A stretch of 64,000 nucleotides of DNA from JBGSPQ01 sp041738505. Lineage in GTDB: Bacteria; Patescibacteriota; Gracilibacteria; UBA1369. Shown in pieces: positions 9,199-17,033 of this stretch (within the stretch, counting starts at the first letter, position 1; each line of letters opens with the position of its first letter). The position numbers were made by a program, and so were the translations under genes. The notes below the pieces were generated by a model. That model made no database searches and had not been told where the DNA came from. It was given only the letters and a program-made list of their open reading frames with translations. The stretch spans positions 4,018 through 68,017 of the forward strand of contig JBGSPQ010000023.1 in assembly GCA_041738505.1 (NCBI GenBank), given 5' to 3'.

Positions 9199-9254
9199 GT
9201 AAGAAGGTGTGGGTTAGGGGGGCTCGCGCATGCGGAGAAGTGGCTGGCACGCGG
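9061..9254 (+). repeat. Degenerate G-rich repeats covering the 3' end and flank of HNH paralogue 1
   Basis: A 16-base block at 9081-9096 recurs exactly at 9181-9196, 100 bases later. In both places it is preceded by related sequence (CTGGCGCACGTGG, CCGGCACGCGG), so the end of the HNH-coding region is repeated across the stop codon. A 21-base block at 9156-9176 recurs with one mismatch at 9234-9254. The stretch continues G-rich to about 9360. No function is assigned. Confidence 0.75.
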
Positions 9255-9413
9255 GTCAGGTATTGGGGGGCGGGGGGTAATGGTTGATGAAGGGGTGAGA
9301 GAAGGATTGGGTTGAAATTGGTTTACTCGCGGGATTTAGGGGCGGGGTGATAGATGAGGGTGGGGCTGTATGAGGTACGTACTCGTGCGTTTTTCTTTTA
9401 TCGGGGAAAGTGG

Positions 9414-9419
9414 TATTAT
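9414..9419 (+). promoter_or_regulatory. Extended -10 promoter for SLH protein
   Basis: TGGTATTAT at 9411-9419 is an extended -10 (TGN plus TATTAT) 30 bases before the SLH protein start. No convincing -35 lies upstream, as is usual for extended -10 promoters. Confidence 0.5.
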
Positions 9420-9449
9420 CCGACTGTTTAATCAGTAATAAAAAAAATT

Positions 9450-11459
9450 ATGAAAAAACGTTTTTATTCGGCCATTATGGCGACAGCTATGATTGTCGCG
9501 ATTTTTGCCGTTAATCTTTCCGGCGTTGCCGCGACCGGTACAACCGATTCTTCGTGGGCGGATGTCACTTATGATTCTTCCATAACTTTTTCCGCGACTT
9601 TAAACGCGGATGATTCGGTTACCGCGACATGGAGTCCGTATTCTCACGCCGAGGAATTTACATATTACAAATTGGTCAGATCGCAGACGAATGATAATCC
9701 CGTATATCCCGAAGATGGATATATTTTTTATGGATCGAACACAGGTGATACTTCTTATACGGATTATGAAGTGCCCGCAGGTACAAATTACTACCGTATT
9801 TGTCACATAGCTTCGCCTGCAAGATATTGTTCTGCGACGGTTGTGGCTGTTTCCGGGGATGGTACGAGTGTGACGGTTGAGCAGTCGGAAGGGGAGGATT
9901 CCGTGGAAACAGAAGATTCCGTGGAAACAGAAGATTCAATGGAAACGGAAGATTCCGTGGAAACAGAAGATTCCGTGGAAATGGAGGAATCTGTTGTATC
10001 ATCTCCGACAGGTCTTTTTTATGATTTGCCGGTTGATCATTGGGCGAGTGACTGCGTGGAGGATTTGATGACACGTGAAATTGTATCGGGGGATCCCTCC
10101 GGGGCTTTTCGTCCGAATGATAATGTTAACAGAGCCGAATTTGTGAAAATGATGGTGTACGCGCTTCACCCCGAAATGGCCGATTTTCAGGAAACTTCAT
10201 GCTACGACGATGTCGGTTCATCTGATTGGTTTGCCAAATCGGTTTGCGCCGCAGATTCCATCAATATGGTTAAGGGATATGAGGGGAATTTATTTCTTCC
10301 GTCCCGTAATATGACTCGTGCCGAGGCTATTTCGGTCCTTGCCAAAGCCATGAATCTGCCCATCAGCGCCAACGTGAATTCCATGTTTAAAGATGTGACC
10401 GAGGTTTGGCAGATTAGTTATATTAACGCGGCCGCCAAATTAAATCTGGTTGGCGGATATGAAGACGACACTTTCCGACCTAACAACAATTTAAGCAGGG
10501 CGGAAGCCGCCAAGCTGGTCTGCAACGCGGTTTCCAGCGATTATCAATATTCGCCGTTAAATTATGACGGAGATCCGGCGGACATTCCCGAAAGCGAACT
10601 GCCGGAAGAGATCGAAATGCCTGCGGAAACGGAAGAGCCCGAGCAGACCGAAACGCCCTCCCAAACACCTCCGGTGCAGACAAACGCCATTATTGTTGAT
10701 CACACCTCAACCGACCTTGGCAAAGTCCCTGCGGAGTATATTAATTCCGCCAAAGAGATGTTTGCAATCGCTTACGGTCACACCTCCCACGGATCGCAAA
10801 TCACCACGGGAATGGAGCTTTTGAAAGGGGCGTCGGGATCTGCATACTATTTTACCCCCAGCGGAGTTGGCGGACTTTTGTACAACGAAAGCCTGCTTTA
10901 CGGGGATCTTGGCTCCGAAGGTTCCACCGAATGGTACGATTCCACCCGCGAGATGCTGGATTCAAACAGCCATATTAACATGGTTATGTGGTCGTGGTGC
11001 GGGGGAGTCAGCGATATGACATCAACAGGTATAGATAGGTATCTTACTTATATGAACACGCTTGAAACGGAATATCCCGATGTGACTTTTGTTTACATGA
11101 CCGGACATCTGGACGGTTCCGGAGAAGACGGTAATCTTCATCAGCGCAATGAACAGATTAGAAATTATGTTCGTGCCAATAACAAAGTTTTGTTTGATTT
11201 TGCGGATATAGAAAGTTATGACCCTTCCGGGGATTATTTTCTTGATATGCTGGCGCTGGATTCCAACGAATACGATAAAAACGGCGACGATAATCCGTGG
11301 GGCGATGCCAACTGGGCAACAGAATGGTGCGCGGCCAACTCCGGTTCAGCGCTTTGCGCCACCAATTCGTGCGCCCACTCCACATCGCTCAACTGCAACT
11401 TAAAGGGCCGCGCCTTCTGGTGGATGATGGCCAGGCTTGCCGGTTGGGACGGACAATAA
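9450..11459 (+). CDS. SLH-domain surface protein with C-terminal unknown domain
   Basis: This 669-residue exported protein starts with a signal peptide (residues 1 to about 30). An FN3-like segment occupies about 45-135. An acidic linker at about 147-180 is made of five (E/D)DSVETE units. Three SLH domains span about 185-375 (DLPVDHWASDCVEDL; CYDDVGSSDWFAKSV; MFKDVTEVWQISYI), each with the following NRAE/SRAEAAK-type helix. A Pro/Glu/Thr linker then leads to a 250-residue C-terminal domain with YGHTSHGSQI, WSWCGGVSDM and YMTGHLDGSG, which I do not recognise; the spacing of Ser/His/Asp is reminiscent of SGNH-type hydrolases. The SLH region should anchor it to secondary cell-wall polymer and expose the C-terminal domain. 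A bidirectional terminator follows. Confidence 0.88.
   Translation: MKKRFYSAIMATAMIVAIFAVNLSGVAATGTTDSSWADVTYDSSITFSATLNADDSVTATWSPYSHAEEFTYYKLVRSQTNDNPVYPEDGYIFYGSNTGDTSYTDYEVPAGTNYYRICHIASPARYCSATVVAVSGDGTSVTVEQSEGEDSVETEDSVETEDSMETEDSVETEDSVEMEESVVSSPTGLFYDLPVDHWASDCVEDLMTREIVSGDPSGAFRPNDNVNRAEFVKMMVYALHPEMADFQETSCYDDVGSSDWFAKSVCAADSINMVKGYEGNLFLPSRNMTRAEAISVLAKAMNLPISANVNSMFKDVTEVWQISYINAAAKLNLVGGYEDDTFRPNNNLSRAEAAKLVCNAVSSDYQYSPLNYDGDPADIPESELPEEIEMPAETEEPEQTETPSQTPPVQTNAIIVDHTSTDLGKVPAEYINSAKEMFAIAYGHTSHGSQITTGMELLKGASGSAYYFTPSGVGGLLYNESLLYGDLGSEGSTEWYDSTREMLDSNSHINMVMWSWCGGVSDMTSTGIDRYLTYMNTLETEYPDVTFVYMTGHLDGSGEDGNLHQRNEQIRNYVRANNKVLFDFADIESYDPSGDYFLDMLALDSNEYDKNGDDNPWGDANWATEWCAANSGSALCATNSCAHSTSLNCNLKGRAFWWMMARLAGWDGQ
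9897..9986 (+). repeat. 18-bp tandem repeat encoding acidic linker
   Basis: Five consecutive 18-base units (consensus GATTCCGTGGAAACAGAA) start at 9897, 9915, 9933, 9951 and 9969. They encode DSVETE six-residue units between the FN3-like and SLH segments. The copies are nearly identical, which points to recent expansion and possible length variation between strains. Confidence 0.9.
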
Positions 11460-11467
11460 TCATTTAT

Positions 11468-11510
11468 AAAAAACTCCCGTCGGGCACGCCATAGCCGCCG
11501 GGAGTTTTTA
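11468..11510. terminator. Bidirectional terminator between convergent genes
   Basis: A long stem AAAAACTCCCG-CGG / CCG-CGGGAGTTTTT (about 11469-11483 with 11495-11509) has A runs on one side and T runs on the other, so it can end transcription from both the SLH gene (plus) and the TPR-like gene (minus). Confidence 0.9.
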
Positions 11511-11522
11511 TTATTTAAAAAA

Positions 11523-12554
11523 TCAGTTCAGCGGCCCTGCGGGCGTCCGCTCCATTTCAATATCCAGATATCTTTTAATAATATCGGGATGCATATTTTC
11601 GCCCCGCATAAGGGCATTCCTGACTTCCTTTGCCAATTGCTTTCTGGTGATTTCTTTGGAATCAAGAATCTTTAGCAAAAACTTAGCAGGTTCATGTCCG
11701 TTGTATAAAGCGTGACTTATATATTGTAATAGTTCACCATAACGTTTATGCATCTCCAAAAAGGTAAACAAAGGTAAATATGCTTCGTGAATACCTTTGG
11801 AAAGCGCTTCAATACAAAGTTCAATAGCCTCGTCATCGTTGCCTGTTTCATGAAGTGTCATTATAAGATTGGGATAAACGTCTTCGTGTCCGGCTTTCAG
11901 CGCCTTTTTAAAATAAACGATTGCCCGTTCCGTTTCCCCGTGTTCTTTAAAAAACACAGCCAGTGATTGATACATTCCGAGGTATCCTTTTTTAATCATA
12001 TGTTCCGCAACTTTTTCCATACCATCATAATCATTCAAAGAGGTGTAATGGCTCAGCATTGCCATTCCGCTTTCCTTGTCTCCTTTTTTAACCTGTTCGT
12101 CCAGTTCTTTTTCCGGATTATTATCAATCAGAGCTAGATCGGCAATGTGAACCATGGCTTTTTCCAGCCGGAAATTACTTGCAACCGACATTTTAAAATG
12201 AGCAACGGCTTCTTGGATGTTTCCTTTGGCTGATTCCAGAAGTCCAAGAAAATAGTACGCTCTTTGGTCACCGGTGATTAGAGCCATATCCATGTATGCC
12301 TGGGCTCTATTGTAATCGTGTCTTTCCAACATTATTCTTCCAAGTTCATAATCGCTTAGCGGTTCTTTAATGGCTTCGGCCAACCTAAACGAAAACCTGT
12401 GAACAAGTTCATCGGGCGCGTCTTCCGAAAGAAATCGTTTGATAGTTTTGGGGCTTGTAACCGCCTTCATTTTTTTGAGTTGCTCATCGGGCTCCAGTTT
12501 GGACAGCGCCTCGCTGTAACCTGAAAGTTTTTCCGATTCCGTTTTATTGTTCAT
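11523..12554 (-). CDS. Tetratricopeptide/Sel1-like repeat protein
   Basis: This is a protein of 343 residues from the ATG at 12554. An upstream in-frame ATG at 12677 would place a consensus promoter inside the gene, so I reject it. The sequence is a chain of paired helices of the TPR/Sel1 type: YELGRIMLERHDYNRAQAYMDMAL, AYYFLGLLESAKGNIQEAVAHFKMSV, GMYQSLAVFFKEHGETERAIVYFKKAL, VYPNLIMTLHETGNDDEAIELCIEAL. The N-terminal 40 residues are charged and helical, with no signal peptide, so it is likely a cytoplasmic scaffold for protein contacts. It is monocistronic between a terminator and its own promoter. The partner is unknown. Confidence 0.85.
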   Translation of the reverse strand: MNNKTESEKLSGYSEALSKLEPDEQLKKMKAVTSPKTIKRFLSEDAPDELVHRFSFRLAEAIKEPLSDYELGRIMLERHDYNRAQAYMDMALITGDQRAYYFLGLLESAKGNIQEAVAHFKMSVASNFRLEKAMVHIADLALIDNNPEKELDEQVKKGDKESGMAMLSHYTSLNDYDGMEKVAEHMIKKGYLGMYQSLAVFFKEHGETERAIVYFKKALKAGHEDVYPNLIMTLHETGNDDEAIELCIEALSKGIHEAYLPLFTFLEMHKRYGELLQYISHALYNGHEPAKFLLKILDSKEITRKQLAKEVRNALMRGENMHPDIIKRYLDIEMERTPAGPLN

Positions 12555-12580
12555 GGTTTGATGTTCAATTCTTGGCAGAA

Positions 12581-12608
12581 ATAATACAAGTAATAGGGGT
12601 GATGTCAA
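12581..12608 (-). promoter_or_regulatory. Consensus promoter of TPR-like gene
   Basis: On the minus strand TTGACA (12603-12608) and TATTAT (12581-12586) are separated by 16 bases. This sits about 27 bases before the ATG at 12554 and decides the start of that gene. Confidence 0.8.
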
Positions 12609-12689
12609 TAGTAATATATTATTTAATTTTGGCAAGTCTGGTAAAATAATCCGCAGTGTTAAAGCAAAATTATTCATAACCCCTTCATC

Positions 12690-13367
12690 ATGAACTACTT
12701 CCAGAGTTGGAACGACGCCATTGTTGCATCCTTCCAGAATCTTTGGGTAAAAATTATCGCCTTTGTGCCGGAACTGCTGGCCGCCCTGGTGATATTGATT
12801 ATTGGTTTGTTTTTGTCTTCCGTATTAAGCAAATTGGCTAAAAAGCTGGTTGATTTTACCAAAGTGGACAAGCTGGTTAACAAAATTGATGCCACCAAGA
12901 AACTTGAGGAGGCCGGATTGAAAATCAGTTTTTCCAATATGATCGCCTGGATTGTGAAATGGTTCTTTATTCTTATCACTTTGATTACCGTTGTTGACAT
13001 TCTGAAACTGGAGCAGGTCAACAGCTTCTTGAGCGATATTGCCATGTATGTGCCGAATGTGGTTGTTGCTGTGATTATTCTTGCCATCGGGCTGGTGCTT
13101 GGTCAGTTCATTCATGATGTTGTTGAAAAATCAGCCAAGGCTTCCAAAGTCACCAAACATACCGCCGACATGCTGGCGATTGTGGCCAAGTGGTCAATTA
13201 TTGTTTTTGCTTTGCTGGCCGCTTTGGTACAGCTTGGCGTGGCCACGAACCTGATCAACATTCTCTTTACCGGACTTGTAGCCATGCTCGCGCTGGCTTT
13301 CGGACTTGCTTTTGGTCTGGGCGGAAAGGCAAGCGCCGCCGCATGGCTTGAGAAAATATCAAAATAG
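12690..13367 (+). CDS. Conserved-TM-helix membrane protein (MscS-related, channel-like)
   Basis: The 225-residue protein has four or five hydrophobic helices arranged as two related units: LLAALVILIIGLFLSSVLSKL / FFILITLITVVDIL, and VVVAVIILAIGLVLGQFIHDV / SIIVFALLAALVQLGV. A last Gly/Ala-rich helix, MLALAFGLAFGLGGKASAA, closes the protein. This pattern is the conserved TM-helix repeat found next to or in place of MscS channels; the final GLGGK matches the pore-lining helix and its exit in MscS-like proteins. The large cytoplasmic MscS beta domain is absent, so gating or partners must differ. It is probably a small ion or solute channel in the cytoplasmic membrane. It is divergent from the TPR-like gene and followed by a terminator. 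Confidence 0.85.
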   Translation: MNYFQSWNDAIVASFQNLWVKIIAFVPELLAALVILIIGLFLSSVLSKLAKKLVDFTKVDKLVNKIDATKKLEEAGLKISFSNMIAWIVKWFFILITLITVVDILKLEQVNSFLSDIAMYVPNVVVAVIILAIGLVLGQFIHDVVEKSAKASKVTKHTADMLAIVAKWSIIVFALLAALVQLGVATNLINILFTGLVAMLALAFGLAFGLGGKASAAAWLEKISK

Positions 13368-13392
13368 GTTCGGGAAAAGTTTAATAAAAGAT

Positions 13393-13427
13393 TTAAAAAA
13401 GACAGTCCTTCGGGGCTGTCTTTTTAT
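13393..13427 (+). terminator. Rho-independent terminator after TM-helix protein
   Basis: The stem AAAGACAGTCC / GGGCTGTCTTT has a TTCG tetraloop (about 13396-13424) and is followed by a T run. It is nearly symmetric and can also stop transcription of the minus-strand gene that ends at 13459. Confidence 0.92.
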
Positions 13428-13458
13428 TTTAATACAAAAACGTGTGAATTCGTGCCGT

Positions 13459-14604
13459 TTATTTACTCTCTTTTTGCTCAAACGCGCGCCAGAATTCGCT
13501 CTTCTGCTTTTTAACGGGTTTACCGTTTCTGTCGGTTCCCATGCCGTCATATTCGCGGCCGAAAACTCTGCGCAGGCAATCCTCCGTATCAAAAATGTTA
13601 TCCATTCTTTTCATTAAATCCTCATCACCGGTTGCTTTAACCTTTTGCATTAATTCCCGGTTAGTTAGTGATCTCATAATTTCAAGATATTTTCTGCCGG
13701 TTTTGCTTTTCCACGGGACAACATTACCCGGGTTGGCGATGGCTCCGCTTCTTACCGCCGAGGTTAAATCGGCTTGCAGATTGTAAACGTGCATTCTTTG
13801 GGCGTTGCCCTCAAGATCAAGTGTTTTCATCAGGCGGTCGGAGAAATTTTCGTCACCCAGCGCTTTGGCCAGATTATCCAGTGCTATCTTAAGGCGGGTG
13901 GCGATACTCTGGACGCTGCGTCTAACTTCTGCCGTGAAAGCGTCTTTTTCCATTTTTTCCTTAACCAAGGGGTCGGATTCCAGAGTTTTAACTTTTTGTC
14001 CGTATAAGCCGGTTCTTTTATTGCAGTGATCCAGTATTTTTTTTTCTCTAACAAATCTTCTTCTTTCTTCAAAAGCCGCGCCGGCTGATGCAAGATCCCC
14101 ATTGATTTTTGCCGATAGTTCTTTTTCCACCGATTCCAGTTTTGCCAGTCTGTCTTTAAGTTCTTCGGTGGGATTTTTTATTTCGCTTAATTTATCAATC
14201 AGTTCATAAAGTTTTTGCAGTTGTGACGCCTTTTCGGCGGTGATAACTCTGACAGTTGTAAGTTTTTCCAGCAGTTCGGGAGAGAAACGATTGCCGGAAT
14301 TGAGTCCGTCAAAGGGGTTGGCGATTTTATTAATGGCTTCCAGTCTGGATGTGCGCTTGTCGCGCCAGAGCTCCAGTTTTGCCATGGCATCGCGAAGTTC
14401 CTTCACTTTTGATTCAACCTCGCTCACGCGGGTTTCATGGTTGGCGACCAGATCTGCCGTTTCGGCCAATAAGTTTTCCAGATCGGGGGCTGTTCTTTCT
14501 CCGGATTCCGGCGGTTCGGTGGCGGGGTCTGAAGGTTCGTTATTTGCCGTTTCAACGCGGGTATCTTCTTTTTCCGCTGTTACGGGGTTGGTGGTTTCCG
14601 ACAT
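13459..14604 (-). CDS. Coiled-coil protein of unknown function
   Basis: This is a 381-residue soluble protein without a signal peptide. Residues 1-45 are low-complexity (Glu, Pro, Thr). Residues about 45-215 form a long heptad-like coiled coil (LLAETADLVANHETRVSEVESKVKEL and similar). Residues about 215-381 are mixed, with FGREYDGMGTDRNGKPVKK near the end. The family is not recognised. It is transcribed in the same direction as, and just downstream of, the 517-residue orphan at 14723-16276. Both share an N-terminal disordered segment and a helical body, like the 750-residue orphan at 30255-32507, so these may be related lineage-specific cytoplasmic proteins. Confidence 0.8.
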   Translation of the reverse strand: MSETTNPVTAEKEDTRVETANNEPSDPATEPPESGERTAPDLENLLAETADLVANHETRVSEVESKVKELRDAMAKLELWRDKRTSRLEAINKIANPFDGLNSGNRFSPELLEKLTTVRVITAEKASQLQKLYELIDKLSEIKNPTEELKDRLAKLESVEKELSAKINGDLASAGAAFEERRRFVREKKILDHCNKRTGLYGQKVKTLESDPLVKEKMEKDAFTAEVRRSVQSIATRLKIALDNLAKALGDENFSDRLMKTLDLEGNAQRMHVYNLQADLTSAVRSGAIANPGNVVPWKSKTGRKYLEIMRSLTNRELMQKVKATGDEDLMKRMDNIFDTEDCLRRVFGREYDGMGTDRNGKPVKKQKSEFWRAFEQKESK

Positions 14605-14722
14605 ATTTTCAGGTGGTTATTTATAATTGCAAAGGCGAGTGATTATAAACTAAATGCCAAATAAGTCAATACTTAGTTTGGGGAGGTGTATGGATTTTGA
14701 AAATTTCCTTATTGAACGGCGA

Positions 14723-16276
14723 TTAGGCGACGGGGGGCGGAGCGGTTGGTGGGGGAGTGGAGGGTGCGGCCTGTGGCGTGGCGGCCGATGGGGGAGTGGC
14801 GGGGGGAGGTGTTGCGGATGGAGGCGCGGCGGTGGTGGGGCTCAGGAACATTGCGGAAATTTTGTCCGCGGTTTGGGTGTCCATGACGGGGTCTTTTTTT
14901 AATAATTCCATTTCCTGCGGATCAATTCTTTGTTGAAGATATTCGGTCCAGCCGGTGTTGATGAGTCCGGATTTGTCGGCGAGGATTTTTTTAACCTGCT
15001 CACCGTCTTTGTAAAGTATTGTCATTACTTTTTCGTTCAGCTGCAACTGGTTGGCGGCTTCCTTAAGTATCAGCGCCTCTTTTTTTTCGGGGTCGGTGAG
15101 GCTCGCGAATTCGGCGGCTGCGGCGGGGCTCATACCCAGTAACGACATGATTTGGTCAAGAAATCCGGCAGGGAAAAGGGATTTTAACGCGCTCATGATT
15201 TTGTCCAGGATGGGATGGCCGGTGGAGGTTTCTTCTGACGCGGGGGTGGTTTGCCCTTCGGGTGGTGTTTGTCCTGCTGTGCCGGGTTGTGTTTCCGGTG
15301 TTGTCGCGCTCTGTGCCGTTGTGTCGGCCTGAGGGGTTTCCGCGGGTGTGGCGCCGGGGCTTTGTGGTGCCGTTTCCGCAGACGCGGGAACGGTTTGCGG
15401 GGCTGTGCCGGGAGATGATGTTGGAGCTGTGCCGGGTGCCTGCGGTGTCGGAGGGGTAACTCCGGGTGCGGGCGCGGGCGTTGCCTGTGCCGTCTGACCG
15501 GAACGTTGTCTGCCGGTTTCCAGAAGTGCGGCCGCATCTTTGTTCAGCCGCTCCACGTCGGCATTTGCCGGAACATATTCGCGGAAGCCGTTTACAAGAT
15601 TTTGTAGTCCGGATTTTTGAATAAGAAGCAGAGTTTTAATGGCCGGTTCGTTCACCCGGCCGTTTTGAATAATGTTAAGTCCGCAGAATGTTCCGAAAGT
15701 TTCCATAAATTGCAGTGGCGAGGCGAACAAATTTTTGTTTTGTTCGTAGATTGCTTTAAGAGCTTCAAAAGTTTCTTCCAGTTTGGGGACCAGTTCTTTT
15801 TCCACATAACTTTCCGTTACGGACTCGGTCGCTCCGGTTTTGGTGAAATGTTCAAAAATGATTTCTTTGGCAACGTTCTTAATTGAGGAAACATTTTCCG
15901 GTGAATTGAGTCCGACTTCGCTAAAAAGAGCCATGTTTTTTGCTAACTCTTCATCCACGTTTTTGGAGATTTTCGCTTTTGCATCGTTGGTTATATCCAT
16001 GCCCAACAGGGTGGGCCTTTCGGCTTTGTTGTTTGTCCAGGATTCGGTGGTTTTTTGTGTCGCGGCGGTAGTTCGCAGTTCATCGGCTTTGCGTTTTTTT
16101 TCGTCTCTTTCTTTTTGGATTATTTGAAGGCGGTCCAGTTCCTCTTTCTGCAAAAAATCCTTCCATTCGGCACGCGTGCGGGCCGCCGGTGGAAGCGAAC
16201 TTCCCGATTCCTGCGGTGTTTGTTGCGGTGTTTGTGATTCGGGCGAGGTTTCGCCCGGGGCGGTGATTCCTGACAT
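14723..16276 (-). CDS. Helical protein with Pro/Ala/Thr-rich linkers, unknown function
   Basis: The 517-residue protein starts with a disordered Thr/Pro/Gln stretch, followed by a helical region (residues about 35-250; FLQKEELDRLQIIQKERDEKKRKADEL, then a globular-looking segment with FMETFGTFCGLNIIQNGRV). A long Pro/Ala/Thr/Gln linker covers about 260-365. A second short helical domain at about 370-480 begins HPILDKIMSALKSLFPAGFLDQIM. The tail is almost only Pro, Ala and Thr. No signal peptide or membrane helix is seen. The low-complexity DNA is strongly G-rich on the plus strand. The family is not recognised. It starts divergently from the ECF sigma factor gene and may share its promoter region. 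Confidence 0.78.
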   Translation of the reverse strand: MSGITAPGETSPESQTPQQTPQESGSSLPPAARTRAEWKDFLQKEELDRLQIIQKERDEKKRKADELRTTAATQKTTESWTNNKAERPTLLGMDITNDAKAKISKNVDEELAKNMALFSEVGLNSPENVSSIKNVAKEIIFEHFTKTGATESVTESYVEKELVPKLEETFEALKAIYEQNKNLFASPLQFMETFGTFCGLNIIQNGRVNEPAIKTLLLIQKSGLQNLVNGFREYVPANADVERLNKDAAALLETGRQRSGQTAQATPAPAPGVTPPTPQAPGTAPTSSPGTAPQTVPASAETAPQSPGATPAETPQADTTAQSATTPETQPGTAGQTPPEGQTTPASEETSTGHPILDKIMSALKSLFPAGFLDQIMSLLGMSPAAAAEFASLTDPEKKEALILKEAANQLQLNEKVMTILYKDGEQVKKILADKSGLINTGWTEYLQQRIDPQEMELLKKDPVMDTQTADKISAMFLSPTTAAPPSATPPPATPPSAATPQAAPSTPPPTAPPPVA

Positions 16277-16348
16277 TTTTGCTTATCAGATTATGTAATT
16301 TTATCATATTTTCGGTATTTAATAAAGTAGGAACCCGAGGGGGCGGTT

Positions 16349-16376
16349 TTGCTTTTTCGGCCGACTGGGTTATAGT
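16349..16376 (+). promoter_or_regulatory. Promoter of the ECF sigma / FecR-like operon
   Basis: TTGCTT (16349-16354) and TATAGT (16371-16376) are separated by 16 bases. Transcription should start near 16383, only about 20 bases before the ATG at 16402, which argues against the longer frame that begins at 16279. Confidence 0.55.
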
Positions 16377-16401
16377 TACTTCCCGAATTATGAAAGGAGA
16401 A

Positions 16402-16971
16402 ATGAAAAAACAGGAACCTGACAAGGAAAAAGTGGAAGATCTGGTGCTCCGGGCCCAGCATGGAGATACGGATGCCTTTGGCGAGCTTTATGATTTGTAT
16501 GTTGATAATATCTACAGATACATCTATTTCCGCGTGGACAGGGAAGAGGCTTTGGATATGACCGAGAATGTGTTTTTGAAGGTCTGGGATAATCTCAAAT
16601 CGTACAAAAAAGTGAGTAACAAGTATTTTTCCTCGTGGCTTTATAGAATTGCTCATAATAGTGTGATTGATTATTACAGGATGAGGAGGGAAACGGTTGA
16701 TATAGCCAAAATGAATCTACCGGATGAAAAGCGGATGAATGATCCTGTTGTTTTAACAGAGCAGAGTATGAGCCAGGATGTGCTAAAGGTGGCGATCGGT
16801 AAATTGAATAAAAAGTACCGTCAGGTGATTCTGCTTAAGTATATCAACGGGCTTGATAACAGTGAGATTGCGGGGATTATGCGGCGGAGCGAGGGAAATC
16901 TGCGGATTTTGAAGTTCAGGGCGCTTAAAGCCCTGAGACGCATACTGGAGGATATGAATGTGAATTATTAG
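16402..16971 (+). CDS. ECF-type RNA polymerase sigma factor
   Basis: The protein has about 189 residues. Region 2 is at residues about 20-95 (AQHGDTDAFGELYDLYVDNIYRYIYFRV, then DMTENVFLKVWDNL and FSSWLYRIAHNSVIDYYR), and region 4 is at about 130-185 (LNKKYRQVILLKYINGLDNSEIAGIM and an HTH). It should redirect RNA polymerase to a small regulon. AAAGGAG lies just two bases before this ATG, which is unusually close; the ATG at 16390 is the alternative and would be almost leaderless. The next gene, 62 bases downstream, encodes a membrane protein with a FecR-like domain, so the pair is a likely sigma/anti-sigma module that senses an envelope signal. Confidence 0.9.
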   Translation: MKKQEPDKEKVEDLVLRAQHGDTDAFGELYDLYVDNIYRYIYFRVDREEALDMTENVFLKVWDNLKSYKKVSNKYFSSWLYRIAHNSVIDYYRMRRETVDIAKMNLPDEKRMNDPVVLTEQSMSQDVLKVAIGKLNKKYRQVILLKYINGLDNSEIAGIMRRSEGNLRILKFRALKALRRILEDMNVNY

Positions 16972-17033
16972 TGTAACAAAAGCACTTTTGCCCACGTTGT
17001 AGTGTGTGGTGCTAGGAAACGAATAAAAGAAAA

